DNA of 16,057 bases. It comes from Ectocarpus siliculosus (lineage: Eukaryota > Sar > Phaeophyceae > Ectocarpales > Ectocarpaceae). Made by a program: the position numbers and the translations under genes. The notes under the pieces were generated by a model, which saw only the letters and a list, made by a program, of their open reading frames with translations, made no database searches and was not told the origin of the DNA. Positions within the stretch are counted from its first letter, which is position 1. Each line of letters opens with the position of its first letter. Below are positions 9,301-14,455 of this stretch, piece by piece. Location of the stretch: contig FN648727.1 in assembly GCA_000310025.1 (NCBI GenBank), positions 45,117-61,173 on the forward strand. Direction: 5' to 3'.

Positions 9301-12254
9301 CAGAAGAGGACGGTGGCGCGGCGGCTCTTCATCTTCCTTCACAGCATCGACGGAGAAAAGGTAGGTATTTTTTAGTGTTCCTTGGGGGGGGGGGGGTATG
9401 TAGTTGTAAGGAGGGGAGATGGAGCGGGTTGCTTTGGGTCGATCCTCAGGGGACGAAGCTTGGTCGGGGGCGATGCTTCTTTCACAGCGCGACCGACGAA
9501 GGGGAGTTTGTTCACCGCTTGCTACTTTGCCTCAGGGGAAGGTGGCATTTACAACGTACTCGTGGCCGAATTTCCATTGGGTACCTTCGCACGCCTTTTC
9601 GTTTGCGTTCTGTGTTTCATGCTGATTTTTCTTCGCTTTTTTTGTTGGTGTGCAGCACCACTCCCAGAAAGAACCCTCAACAATGTCTGTGGTGTGTGAC
9701 CGCGTTTGTCGGATTCTGAAAGGAGCTCGAGATACCTTTGGTTAAGCACGATAGGCGACGCTCCCGGTGGTGGGGAAACGGGCAGAGTAAGTTAAGGACA
9801 TGGCAGGAGTCGCATCTCCTCTTTTTTTTTATTGCCGAGTCTCTCCTTCTTCGCGTATATTCGACACGGTGGTTGTTGTCGCCCTATCTCGTGTCTCCCT
9901 TTTTTTTTCATCCCTGGATCTCTCATTGCTGGGTAATTGTCATCGTCATCGTTGTTGATGTTGTTGTTGTTGTTGTCGCCTTATCTCCGTCCCCCTTGCT
10001 TGCCCAACCGTCCGTGCGTCCGGCCGGCCGGCCGCCCCCGCAGCTGAGGAACGAGGACTCGCAGGAGGCCCTGGCCGAGCTGTCGGCCTCTAGGTACGTG
10101 CACCTCGTCGCCTCGATGGACCACGTCAACGCCCCCCTGATGTGGGACGTCGGGCTGTCCGAGAAGTTCAACTGGCTCTTCCACAAGACGCACACGTACA
10201 AGCCCTACGTCGAGGAGGTGAGCGAGTGAGGCGGTGGGAGGGGCAGGGGCTCGCGCGCGCCAGGGTGCGGGCGCACTGAATAAAACCACCATTTTGGTGT
10301 TATGTTGGCGGGTGTAGATATGTTGCTATTGGTGGTGATGGTGGTGGTGTTCTGCTGTCTCCGCGTGCGTGACAAGATTCCGCTGAATTTTGGGGAGTTT
10401 TTCGTAGGCGCGGGGGGGGGGGGCACCCCGAAAAAAGGAACGCTTGATCTCCCCGAACCCCCAACTCCTACAACCCTCGCGTGGTGCCTATCCACCACCA
10501 CCGCGCCACCTCTCACCAAAGTCAGATACTTCCTGGCCCCGTATACGGTAGGTTGCGTAAGATAGCACCCCCCCCCACCCTGGACCGATTTTCAAAGCTC
10601 GATTGCTAAATATTGCAAGAACGGCGACGGTGCCGAAAATGGCGGCGTTCGAACCATGTCATCGAGGGCTTTTCGGCAGCGTGTTTTTTTTTTACATCTG
10701 TGCACCCTCTTCGTCGTGGAGAGTTGGAGCTTTGAAAATCGGTCCCCAAGGTGTGCGTGGTGTCTCACGTCATGTCACCTAACGGTAGCTCGAACCGCGT
10801 CCCACCACGCTTCCCACTCCACCACACGGCCCTGCCTAACCCACCACTATCGTAAACCAGAGTCGTCACCGCTAACCGATTTTTTGCCCGCCATAAACCC
10901 TCACGTGAGGGAGATGAACATCATCCCGGTCGTCTCGCCGCCCCTTGACCAGCACGGCAAGCCAAACTGCGGTTGACGCGCTTTTGCCCGCGCCCCCACA
11001 CCCTGCGACCCCATCGCCACAGGTCCGCAGCCGACGCAACTGGTGCACGATCGAAGGCGAGGTGCAGGCGCTGGAGCGGCTGTCGCAGGTGATGAAGGCC
11101 CTCACCCCGAGGCACGTGGACGTGGTGGTGTGCGTGGCGAAGAAGCTCAAGGACAACCCGGGGTTGCAAGGTGCGACGGAGGGAGGGAGGGAGGGAGGGC
11201 TCTCGCTCGCGCGTGTGGGTGTGCTATTGTGTGCGCTCTTGTATTTTTGCTTGGTTTTAAGGGGGTGCGTGAGCGCGAAAGCTATTTGTGACACGAGAGA
11301 TGTTTTTTTCTCCCGAGGGAGGAAGAGGCGAAAGACCTCGCTCGAGCGTGTGGTAGTCTTTGCGCACTCTTACACTCAGCACGAGAAGAGATTCGAATGT
11401 TTTTTGCGAGTGCGCGAGTGCGCACGCAAACTGTTGGTGACGCGAGAGACTTTTTTTTTGTCTCTTGCAGTTTTTAGTGAGGAGGCAGAGCGTGCTCTCG
11501 TGTTGTCCGCGAGAGGGTACGAGGCGGTCGTATCTGCTAAGGCAACCGCGTAGGGCGGTGTGTTTGTTTGGATTGGAGCGTGCTTCGTGTGCGTGACAAG
11601 AAGCTCTCCCACTCACCATCACCCTCTCTCTCTCTCTCTCTCTCGCGCGCGCCCCCGCACCCTTCTGCTACGGATGCCAGGCAAGTGCAACTACAGGGAC
11701 GTCTTGTCCAAGCTCAAGAGCGACCTCTCAGCCGACACGAGCCAGGTTCTGGACGGTCTCCTCGTCGAGCTTAAGGTGGGGTGTGTTACAGGTCGCTGCG
11801 GGGTCCGTTTGGAATTGTATCACCCACGAGGAGTTTGTGTTGTTGTTGGTGTGATAGCGGGCTAAATAGTGCTGGGCGTAGTCTTGATGGTATCGTTGTA
11901 AATTTAACAGGTTTGCCGAAGGTTGCCGTTGCCACGGACGTCGTTGATGCTGCTGCTGTTTCCGCTCTCTCTACGCTGTTGCTGCTAATGTTGTCTAGTT
12001 ATTGAAACGTATTTTGACGGTTGGGTGTCGATGATTGTAGTCCCGATGCGCCTGCTCTCCACCATGACCTCCTTGCCGCATGTACTGTGGCGCTGGTTTT
12101 ATTCCACGCCATTCCGTTCTTTTCCGCGCGGAACTGTTCACCACCCACACAGGACCACGACGTGATCGTGGAAGAGAAGACCGGGAATTCCAGGTTCCTT
12201 TCCATTTCCGGAGGGCCTGAGGTCGTTGACTTCCTCGCGGCGTACAAGCGTTAG
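429..12254 (+). CDS. ORC2: Origin recognition complex subunit 2, apparently with N-terminal PHD module (multi-exon, 5' partial)
   Basis: ORC2 is a core subunit of the six-subunit origin recognition complex, which binds replication origins in the nucleus and loads the MCM helicase. I assembled it from 14 exons: 429-546, 1336-1416, 1792-2040, 3153-3595, 5666-5746, 6197-6375, 6778-7018, 7977-8099, 8343-8468, 9037-9360, 10044-10217, 11023-11170, 11681-11775 and 12153-12254, about 827 codons in all. ORC2 identity rests on YGVGSKRE, LHSIDGEK, LVASMDHVNAPLMWD and THTYKPYVEE, in the order and spacing of plant and animal ORC2. All junctions from 3596 onward agree in phase. Order along the protein: extended-PHD tail, PHD finger, acidic and basic linkers with a likely nuclear signal, AAA+-like core, winged helix. 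Oddities: exon 3153-3595 needs a one-base shift, and PHD fingers are not usual in ORC2. The ORC2 half is near certain; the fusion is moderate. The alternative is a separate PHD gene ending near 2055 or 3320. Confidence 0.6.
564..661 (+). repeat. Degenerate (TTG)n microsatellite
   Basis: There are about 98 bp of TTG units interrupted by TCG, GTG and ATT variants, inside the intron just after the donor region. Confidence 0.85.
1198..1308 (+). repeat. Mixed (TTC)n/(TTG)n pyrimidine-rich tract
   Basis: CTT/TTC runs surround an eight-unit TTG block near 1254-1274. The tract sits upstream of the acceptor at 1335 and gives a strand-asymmetric polypyrimidine region. Confidence 0.8.
1336..1416 (+). 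CDS. Exon: first half of C4HC3 PHD finger
   Basis: This exon has 27 codons in phase 0 on both sides. It encodes CAKC, a 9-residue spacer IDGELVG-type loop, CARC and then YYHK, which are the first four Cys and the His of a PHD finger. PHD fingers read the histone H3 tail. The donor is AAG|GTTAGT at 1417. The finger is completed in the exon at 1792, where the next residues DC give the H-x2-C spacing expected of the family. Splitting a PHD finger between His and Cys by a phase-0 intron is itself good support for the splice model. Confidence 0.85.
1417..1791 (+). other. Intron between PHD half-exons
   Basis: The 375-bp intron has donor gttagt and acceptor tttttttttcccacag, a strong pyrimidine tract. 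Nothing else was recognised in it. Confidence 0.8.
1792..2040 (+). CDS. Exon: second half of PHD finger plus acidic linker
   Basis: The exon has 83 codons in phase 0. It begins DCHDPPIPDDTGEKWWCATC, which supplies the last three Cys ligands and the conserved W before the terminal C-x2-C. A Glu/Gln/Asp-rich stretch follows, then PTPGSPEH with two minimal S/T-P sites that could be CDK targets (inference), and then the basic segment WMKRMQKK. The donor is AAG|GTACGT at 2041. If unspliced, the frame adds five residues (KVRRR counted from the last Lys) and stops at TGA 2053-2055, which would be the end of a separate PHD gene in the two-gene model. Confidence 0.82.
2252..2321. repeat. Short inverted repeat (9-bp arms)
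   Basis: ACTAGAGTA at 2252-2260 is matched by TACTCTAGT at 2313-2321. Inside lies a smaller palindrome, GCTAT-AGTTTT-ATAGC (2276-2291). This could be a decayed miniature element or chance in AT-rich DNA. Confidence 0.35.
2335..2342 (+). promoter_or_regulatory. TATA-like element (possible promoter, low confidence)
   Basis: TATAAAAA lies in a locally AT-rich segment, 565 bp before the candidate ATG at 2900. It would matter only if ORC2 is a gene separate from the upstream PHD exons. No initiator or other promoter element was recognised. Confidence 0.15.
3153..3595 (+). CDS. ORC2: Exon: Lys/Ala/Gly-rich linker with nuclear-signal-like segment; frame disrupted
   Basis: Entered in phase 0 after the acceptor at 3152, the exon reads MEAVKSAFMGKGKAP onward with strongly GC-ending codons and then meets TAA at 3318-3320. 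The next frame continues LKGKKRAPPAPP, an Ala run, KDKKKRKKDRGKGK (a likely nuclear localisation signal), EALEAMWSSGEED and GGTSDE, ending at donor GAG|GTGCGT in phase 0. The exon is 443 nt, one base short of keeping phase 0 to phase 0. A single missing base between about 3205 and 3317 would restore one open exon. It is disordered, low-complexity sequence, so homology cannot fix the position. Confidence 0.6.
3613..3624 (+). repeat. 12-base C-run at the LINE 5' junction
   Basis: The run of C is preceded by GAAGATA and directly abuts the first recognisable LINE codons at 3627. The preceding bases resemble the TAAG-TAC-C(n) ends seen at 4586 and 6161, so it may be the tail of an older insertion. 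Confidence 0.5.
3625..4609 (+). mobile_element. 5'-truncated non-LTR retrotransposon (LINE) with poly-C tail
   Basis: A 985-bp segment in sense orientation within the ORC2 intron. It retains the C-terminal part of a LINE ORF2-type polyprotein (post-RT region and zinc knuckle), a native stop, only a few untranslated bases, and then 16 C residues at 4594-4609. The endonuclease and the RT catalytic core are absent, so this is a typical dead-on-arrival copy. Target-site duplications cannot be read because both borders are C-runs. The octamer AGTACGCC occurs at both borders (3625 and 4588), which may reflect microhomology at integration. Confidence 0.85.
3627..4586 (+). pseudogene. LINE reverse transcriptase C-terminal fragment with CCHC-like knuckle
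   Basis: The frame is open for 319 codons without a stop, starting in the YAGEVWEGN motif (the Y-G-x-E-x-W block that follows the RT domain in LINEs). It continues through LEAAQMKAAKIILGC and NAAVRAELGIQSL, the usual post-RT signature. The cysteines of CDCGFEC with VHVVAEC (4227-4277) give C-x-C-x3-C-x4-H-x4-C, a zf-RVT-like knuckle. The protein ends VNGLTAKACKA at TAA 4584-4586. There is no upstream ATG of its own; the fragment has lost the endonuclease and RT core and cannot be an active element. The unbroken frame suggests fairly recent insertion. Confidence 0.85.
4610..4806 (+). repeat. Dispersed diverged repeat, copy A
   Basis: This segment follows the LINE poly-C and aligns by eye with 10581-10784. 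Shared blocks in the same order are GACCG..., AAGGCTCGATT against AAAGCTCGATT, GCGGTGCCGAGAATGG against ACGGTGCCGAAAATGG, GGCGTCGGAACCAT against GGCGTTCGAACCAT, then TCGTGGAG, GAGCTTT, AGGTGTGNG-like and TGTCACCTA. No coding sense is evident. The family is unknown. Confidence 0.7.
5551..5651. repeat. Nested inverted repeats just upstream of an acceptor
   Basis: CCTATACAC (5551-5559) pairs with GTGTATAGG (5607-5615). Inside lies the perfect 6-1-6 hairpin GGTGCTAAGCACC (5585-5597). A second 6-1-6 palindrome, CGTTCGGCGAACG (5639-5651), ends 14 bases before the acceptor of exon 5666. This may be a decayed foldback element or RNA structure. Confidence 0.5.
5666..5746 (+). CDS. ORC2: Exon: acidic Asp/Glu linker
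   Basis: This 27-codon exon is in phase 0 at both ends. It reads EEEDDDDDDVSDGGGYGHG and then GGRRRKK, with acceptor GTGCAG and donor AAG|GTACGG. The acidic run followed by a basic patch is typical of disordered ORC N-terminal regions. The VSDGGG context contains a possible CK2-type acidic serine (inference). There is no fold to recognise; inclusion rests on splice sites and phase. Confidence 0.75.
5747..6196 (+). other. Intron with LINE 3'-end relic
   Basis: The 450-bp intron has donor gtacgg and acceptor cttccccgcag at 6186-6196. The last 70 bp consist of a short LINE 3' relic and its 15-base C-run. Nothing else was recognised. Confidence 0.75.
6126..6179 (+). mobile_element. Severely truncated LINE 3' end with poly-C tail
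   Basis: GTCAATGGCCCAACAACC and the bases to the stop TAA at 6159-6161 match the end of the LINE ORF at 4550-4586: 28 of 36 positions counted by eye from TCAATGG, with 7 of the 8 differences being transitions. The translation keeps frame, VNGPTTKVCKT against VNGLTAKACKA, and a 15-base C-run follows at 6165-6179. Homology does not extend upstream of 6126. Confidence 0.75.
6197..6375 (+). CDS. ORC2: Exon: ORC2 N-terminal conserved region
   Basis: The exon has 59 codons plus two bases and is entered in phase 0 from acceptor CCGCAG. It reads SRTEAFSAVPVGAQAYFNSQ, then GVGTLAVIPGG and KQKVVRKRGWHARN, with strongly GC-ending codons. AQAYFNSQ resembles the D/A-YF-x-A/S-H block that precedes the AAA+-like core in other ORC2 proteins (weak similarity). 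The donor is CAG|GTGAAG; the frame would stop at once if unspliced. Confidence 0.8.
6376..6777 (+). other. Intron with CAA/GACAAC microsatellite at its 3' end
   Basis: The 402-bp intron has donor gtgaag and acceptor acggcag at 6771-6777. The last ~120 bp are A/C-rich repeats (CAA and GACAAC units) instead of a polypyrimidine tract. The phase (2 to 2) agrees with both flanking exons. Confidence 0.75.
6655..6770 (+). repeat. (CAA)n / (GACAAC)n microsatellite
   Basis: Degenerate ACA/CAA units run from about 6655, becoming GACAAC repeats near 6748-6768, directly before the splice acceptor. Confidence 0.85.
6778..7018 (+). CDS. ORC2: Exon: ORC2 coiled/acidic linker leading into the core
   Basis: The first base completes the split Arg codon. 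The exon then reads YTRVAKEGRLVEERDARKRA, a Gln/Gly segment, the acidic block DSGDSTDEEEEEEG, a Gly-rich stretch with WGGGGG, and EDAYAKLEELLKAAQ. It ends in phase 0 at CAG|GTCTGT. The charged helix before the acidic run could be a short coiled coil. The final helix corresponds in position to the helix preceding the F-x-x-W-x-x-x-L block of ORC2. Confidence 0.8.
7019..7976 (+). other. Intron, no other feature seen
   Basis: The 958-bp intron has donor gtctgt and acceptor ctctttttttgtcag, a strong pyrimidine tract. It contains G-runs near 7050 and 7490 and no exon or repeat that I can support. Confidence 0.75.
7977..8099 (+). CDS. ORC2: Exon: ORC2 core, degenerate P-loop region
   Basis: The exon has 41 codons in phase 0 at both ends. 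FPRWKSELDWGWSLMFYG leads to VGSKRE, matching the ORC2 block F-x-x-W-x-x-x-L-x-x-G-F-x-x-x-x-YG-x-GSK-R. This is the position of the Walker A loop in the AAA+ fold. ORC2 characteristically lacks a catalytic P-loop here, and this copy also lacks GKT/S. Acceptor GTCAG, donor GAG|GTTGGT. Confidence 0.95.
8100..8342 (+). other. Intron with GCT/GGT repeats, in-frame hydrophobic if retained
   Basis: This 243-bp intron begins with a TGC/GTT/GGT repeat tract (about 8105-8186). Read through the donor it would add about 30 mostly Val/Leu residues before TAG at 8187-8189. The acceptor is gtacccacag. Confidence 0.8.
8343..8468 (+). CDS. ORC2: Exon: ORC2 core, strand-helix after the P-loop position
   Basis: The exon has 42 codons in phase 0. 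LLTKFEDYVDE, then GGAVVGYDGFHANASV and RDLLNSLCKE match the ORC2 segment in which YGLGSKR-x-LL-x-x-F is followed by a buried beta strand, the V-I-N-G-F/Y turn, and the K-x-x-L-x-x-I helix. Spacing from the P-loop exon is as in the family with no gap. Donor GAG|GTGCGT. Confidence 0.93.
8469..9036 (+). other. Intron with inverted repeat and C-run
   Basis: The 568-bp intron has donor gtgcgt and acceptor ctaaag at 9031-9036. The acceptor has A at -3, which is uncommon, but CTAAC lies close by as a possible branch site. It holds a 9-bp-arm hairpin at 8856-8881 and a 14-base C-run at 8930-8943. Confidence 0.75.
8856..8881. repeat. Perfect inverted repeat, 9-bp arms
   Basis: CGATTCGAT (8856-8864) and ATCGAATCG (8873-8881) are separated by an 8-base loop. 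I considered a tRNA or protein-binding site; no tRNA arms fit around it. Confidence 0.6.
9037..9360 (+). CDS. ORC2: Exon: ORC2 core with low-complexity insertion
   Basis: The exon has 108 codons in phase 0 at both ends. It reads LLGAETPPEYSSG, then GFIKAFELQRLPSYSS. A Gly/Ser/Ala insertion with four GSGG-like units and an Ala run covers about residues 42-78 of the exon. YSMVEQKRTVARRLFIFLHS and IDGEK follow. FIFLHSIDGE corresponds to the L-L-I-H-N-I/L-D strand (Walker B position) of ORC2. The insertion lies in a loop between core elements and is absent from compact ORC2 proteins. Donor AAG|GTAGGT. Confidence 0.92.
9361..10043 (+). other. Intron with G-run and GTT repeat
   Basis: The 683-bp intron has donor gtaggt and acceptor cgcccccgcag. 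It holds a 13-base G-run at 9384-9396 and a (CATCGT)/(GTT)n tract at about 9937-9977. No exon is supported in the interior. Confidence 0.75.
10044..10217 (+). CDS. ORC2: Exon: ORC2 core signature LVASMDHVNAPLMWD
   Basis: The exon has 58 codons in phase 0. After LRNEDSQEALAELSASRYVH it carries LVASMDHVNAPLMWD and FNWLFHKTHTYKPYVEE. These are the most diagnostic ORC2 blocks (L-I-A-S-I-D-H-x-N-A-P-L-x-WD and F-N-W-L-x-x-x-x-T-T-Y-x-P-Y-x-E-E in animals and plants). They lie at the sensor-I strand and the connection to the lid. Donor GAG|GTGAGC. Confidence 0.97.
10218..11022 (+). other. Intron with second copy of the dispersed repeat
   Basis: The 805-bp intron has donor gtgagc and acceptor catcgccacag. 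It holds a G-run near 10421, a 9-base C-run at 10568-10576 and the repeat copy 10581-10784. A splice-site-like micro-exon near 10521-10551 was considered, but the flanking ORC2 exons join at exactly the family spacing without it. Confidence 0.75.
10581..10784 (+). repeat. Dispersed diverged repeat, copy B
   Basis: This aligns with 4610-4806 over its whole length, in the same orientation, and is also preceded by a C-run. The preceding bases TAAGATAGCACCCC loosely resemble the LINE end TAAGAGTACGCCCC, but no LINE coding sequence is recognisable upstream. Confidence 0.7.
11023..11170 (+). CDS. ORC2: Exon: ORC2 linker and start of winged helix
   Basis: The exon has 49 codons plus one base and is entered in phase 0. 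It reads VRSRRNWCTIEGEVQALERL, SQVMKALTPRHVDVVVCVAKK, then LKDNPGLQ. L-S-x-V-M-K-A-LTPRH matches the L-x-x-V-L-x-S-LTPN-A block of ORC2. The distance from the preceding EE to this block is 19 residues, equal to the human protein as I recall it. Donor AAG|GTGCGA in phase 1. Confidence 0.93.
11171..11680 (+). other. Intron with internal imperfect duplication
   Basis: The 510-bp intron has donor gtgcga and acceptor gatgccag. Two similar segments, near 11287-11314 and 11434-11464, share GTGAC-CGAGAGA followed by T-runs and CTC. A (CT)n tract at about 11625-11644 provides pyrimidines before the acceptor, and a GGAG repeat lies just after the donor. Confidence 0.7.
11681..11775 (+). CDS. ORC2: Exon: ORC2 winged-helix, central part
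   Basis: Two bases complete a split Gly codon. The exon then reads KCNYRDVLSKLKSDLSADTS and QVLDGLLVELK, ending in phase 0 at AAG|GTGGGG. It corresponds to the F-x-D-F/L-Y-x-x-C-x-x-x-F-L-V-x-S-x-x-x-L-x-x-x-L-x-E-F-x-D-H region at the ORC2 C terminus. Confidence 0.9.
11776..12152 (+). other. Last ORC2 intron
   Basis: The 377-bp intron has donor gtgggg and acceptor caccacccacacag. It contains short GCT/GTT repeats around 11945-11995. No other feature was seen. Confidence 0.8.
12153..12254 (+). CDS. ORC2: Terminal exon of ORC2
   Basis: The exon has 33 codons plus TAG (12252-12254). DHDVIVEEKTGNSRFLSI, then GPEVVDFLAAYKR matches the family end, D-H-x-L-I-x-x-x-x-x-x-G-x-x-x-L-x-I-P-x...L-x-D-F-L. 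The end point is where ORC2 proteins normally finish, so the TAG is credible as the native stop. Confidence 0.93.
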   Translation, partial: DHDVIVEEKTGNSRFLSISGGPEVVDFLAAYKR

Positions 12255-12374
12255 ACGGAAAAGGCGAACCTAGCGATCGTGTGCCTCAAGAACCCCATGC
12301 GGCACGGGATGGAGACGGGGGGCATCAGCGCTGTTAATATCGACGAGGCTTCTAACGCCGCCTTTTGTGTTTAA
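12255..12374 (+). other. Coding-like 39-codon extension in frame after the ORC2 stop
   Basis: Directly after TAG the same frame stays open for 39 codons to TAA 12372-12374, reading TEKANLAIVCLKNPMRHG, then METGGISAVNIDEA, with codons typical of the neighbouring exons. It is not recognised as an ORC2 segment. It may be 3' UTR by chance, a readthrough extension, or a fragment of another gene. Confidence 0.35.
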
Positions 12375-13093
12375 GAGGATGCGCCCCCGCCTCCCTGGAG
12401 AAGTCGGCGTGTCCTGCCTCCGACCAAACCATCGTACGTGCTTTTGGAGCCGCTACAAGGCGCCAGCTCTTTAGTTTATTTTCAAGAGGTATTGTTCTCA
12501 GTTTCGACGGAAAACGAGGAGAGAGATATTGAGACATGTGTTTGTCGAGATGGTGCTCGTTTTCCGTACTTTTTGTTTTTTTGTTACACGGCGCCGGGCA
12601 CCACCAGCTCCACCACTCCTTTCGGGCGAGGGCACACCTTGCCTCTTTTCGGCAGCTTTTGCCGCCGATAACTATCTCTCTTTTGCTCGGTCCCTGCGGC
12701 GGGCAACCAACAACCCTTTTTTTTTGTAGTATTTCGCGTTTGTCCTTGTCAGCGGGAGACGCTGGGCGTACGGCCATCTGTTGTCCGGTGTGTTGGTAAC
12801 ACCCTATGGTCTTGTCTGGTCGTGGCGTGCGGGCGGGTGCTCAGGCTGGCTTGGAGGTAGCCTTGATGTCACCTTTGTATCCTATGGAGGTTCATATTTG
12901 GTCGAGTAGATCATGCGTGCGATTGTACAACGAGCGCGTAGTTTACCATGTTTGGAGGTGTCGATCCATTCCCCCACTATGTAGCAAGTGCGGGGGCCGG
13001 AGTGCAAGTGTAGCAAACATCCTCAAGTGTAGCAAACATGGCATGTGTGCAACAGCAGTATATAGTAAATTGCCGTAGCCAGACAAAAAAAGT

Positions 13094-13109
13094 ACCATAT
13101 ATATATGGT
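13094..13109. repeat. Perfect 16-bp AT palindrome
   Basis: ACCATATATATATGGT is self-complementary over its full length. It lies in the intergenic region. Function is unknown; a chance TA-repeat is possible. Confidence 0.5.
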
Positions 13110-13983
13110 GATTGGGAGGGTACGGTGGGGGGAGGCCCTCGACTCTCTTCCCGTGCCCGTGCCGTGCTAACCATGTTTTGGTGATGACAAACTGACGTTG
13201 TAGCGGCATCAATCGGCAATGTCCCCGAGCTCGCTTTGAAAGCGTCGAGTCTAGTGTCGTTGCGCACGGCGCGGTGGTCACGGGCGTGTTCCTCAGATCG
13301 ACACTACGTGCAGGGGACCCACAGTTGTATTCTTGTGTTCATTTCCAAGAGCGACCTTTCGCGACACACACTATTGTACACTGCCATGAAGAACAAACCT
13401 GAGGGAGTCGCGCGGTTTGACTCTGTCCACAAGCACACGTGTTTGCATTGATTGCCCCATGTACCAGCAGGGGATGAAGGCGAGGCCAACACCGCACGAA
13501 AAAGCCGCCAAGACGACAAACACCGTACAAACGCACGTTGGTGGCTTACCTACCGTGATACCTTCGTTCTTTGCACCGCTATATAGAGGCGAGTTTCTGA
13601 TTTAACCTCGCGGCCTCGGCACGGCAAATGTCCCCCCCACACCCAAGCGGCCCTCCCTCGCTCGAGTCAGACGTTGCCCTCGTCACTTTCACCTCTACCT
13701 ACAGTACAAATGAGTACGCGCTTCTCTCTCATACGAGGGCTTCCTCGTTCTTCCCATATACAAAGACGCAGGTTCACATTGCCCATCGATTCTACAACTA
13801 TGGTCCCCGCCTCCGTTTAAGGTGGGGGGCTACATGGGCTTCTTGGAGCGCGACCCATGGTCAAAGCTCCCTCGGTAGGGAGGAGGTAATGCCCAAGGGT
13901 GGGGTGTGAACGACCGTCCCTAGGCGAACAAGCAAGACAACCTCTTCCCGTGCTTTTTATCATCACTCCTACCCACGACGCAC

Positions 13984-14004
13984 CTGTCTCTCTCTCTCTC
14001 TCTC
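13984..14004 (+). repeat. (CT)n microsatellite
   Basis: A run of about ten CT units in the intergenic region. Confidence 0.85.
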
Positions 14005-14134
14005 CGTCAAAGAGCGTCATCAAAAAAGACAAAATCCCTTTTGCCGTACTTTTATAACCACCACTCCTTGTCAGTTGGACCAGTACGGATACTGCAAGGT
14101 ACTGAGCGGAGTTTGGAACGGATTCCAACATGAA

Positions 14135-14161
14135 GACAACAACAACAACAACAACAACAAC
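14135..14161 (+). repeat. (CAA)n microsatellite
   Basis: About nine AAC/CAA units in the intergenic region. Confidence 0.85.
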
Positions 14162-14399
14162 GGCAAACCCACGTCGCACCCCTCTCTCTCCAACTACGTG
14201 CTCGTCGGCACTCGAACAGTCCCTTAAGTCCCGCCGAAGCTGAGCCCTTCGCATGCTTCTTTCCCCCACGACTGGGTCCCCTCGGCTTCTTTCTCCCTGG
14301 CGAGACTCCCGGCTTGGGGTCTTCCATTCCGATGCTTCGAGGGGGCTCCGCAGCAACACACTTCAAACGCTTTTCGTACGTGCATGTACCCGCCTCGTT

Positions 14400-14455
14400 T
14401 TACGGCCCGGTTTTCTTTTTCTTCTTGGCGGCGTATTTTTTCCCCTTGTTGGGGC
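14400..14455 (-). CDS. Terminal exon: Lys-rich tail
   Basis: Two bases complete a split Gly codon. The exon then reads PNKGKKYAAKKKKKTGP and TAA (14402-14400). The phase agrees with the strong donor at 15393. The acceptor has a good TG/CT-rich tract. Confidence 0.65.

Larger units (their letters stand above)
12375..14399. other. Intergenic / 3' UTR region between convergent genes
   Basis: No gene could be supported on either strand. Visible features are a duplicated CAAGTGTAGCAAACAT (13005-13040 region), a 16-bp perfect palindrome at 13094-13109, a (CT)n tract at about 13984-14004, and a (CAA)n tract at about 14135-14161. A splice-like micro-exon on the plus strand near 14083-14107 has no partners. 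Part of the region is expected to be the 3' UTRs of both genes. Confidence 0.5.

Noticed and set aside
10521-10551. Micro-exon reading RYFLAPYT with a good donor GTAGGT
   Set aside because: Its phase does not fit the neighbouring exons, and the ORC2 exons on both sides join at the family's usual 19-residue spacing without it.
14083-14107. Plus-strand micro-exon (GTCAG, LDQYGYCK, GTACTG)
   Set aside because: Good-looking splice ends but only 24 bp, no partner exons on that strand and no recognised family.
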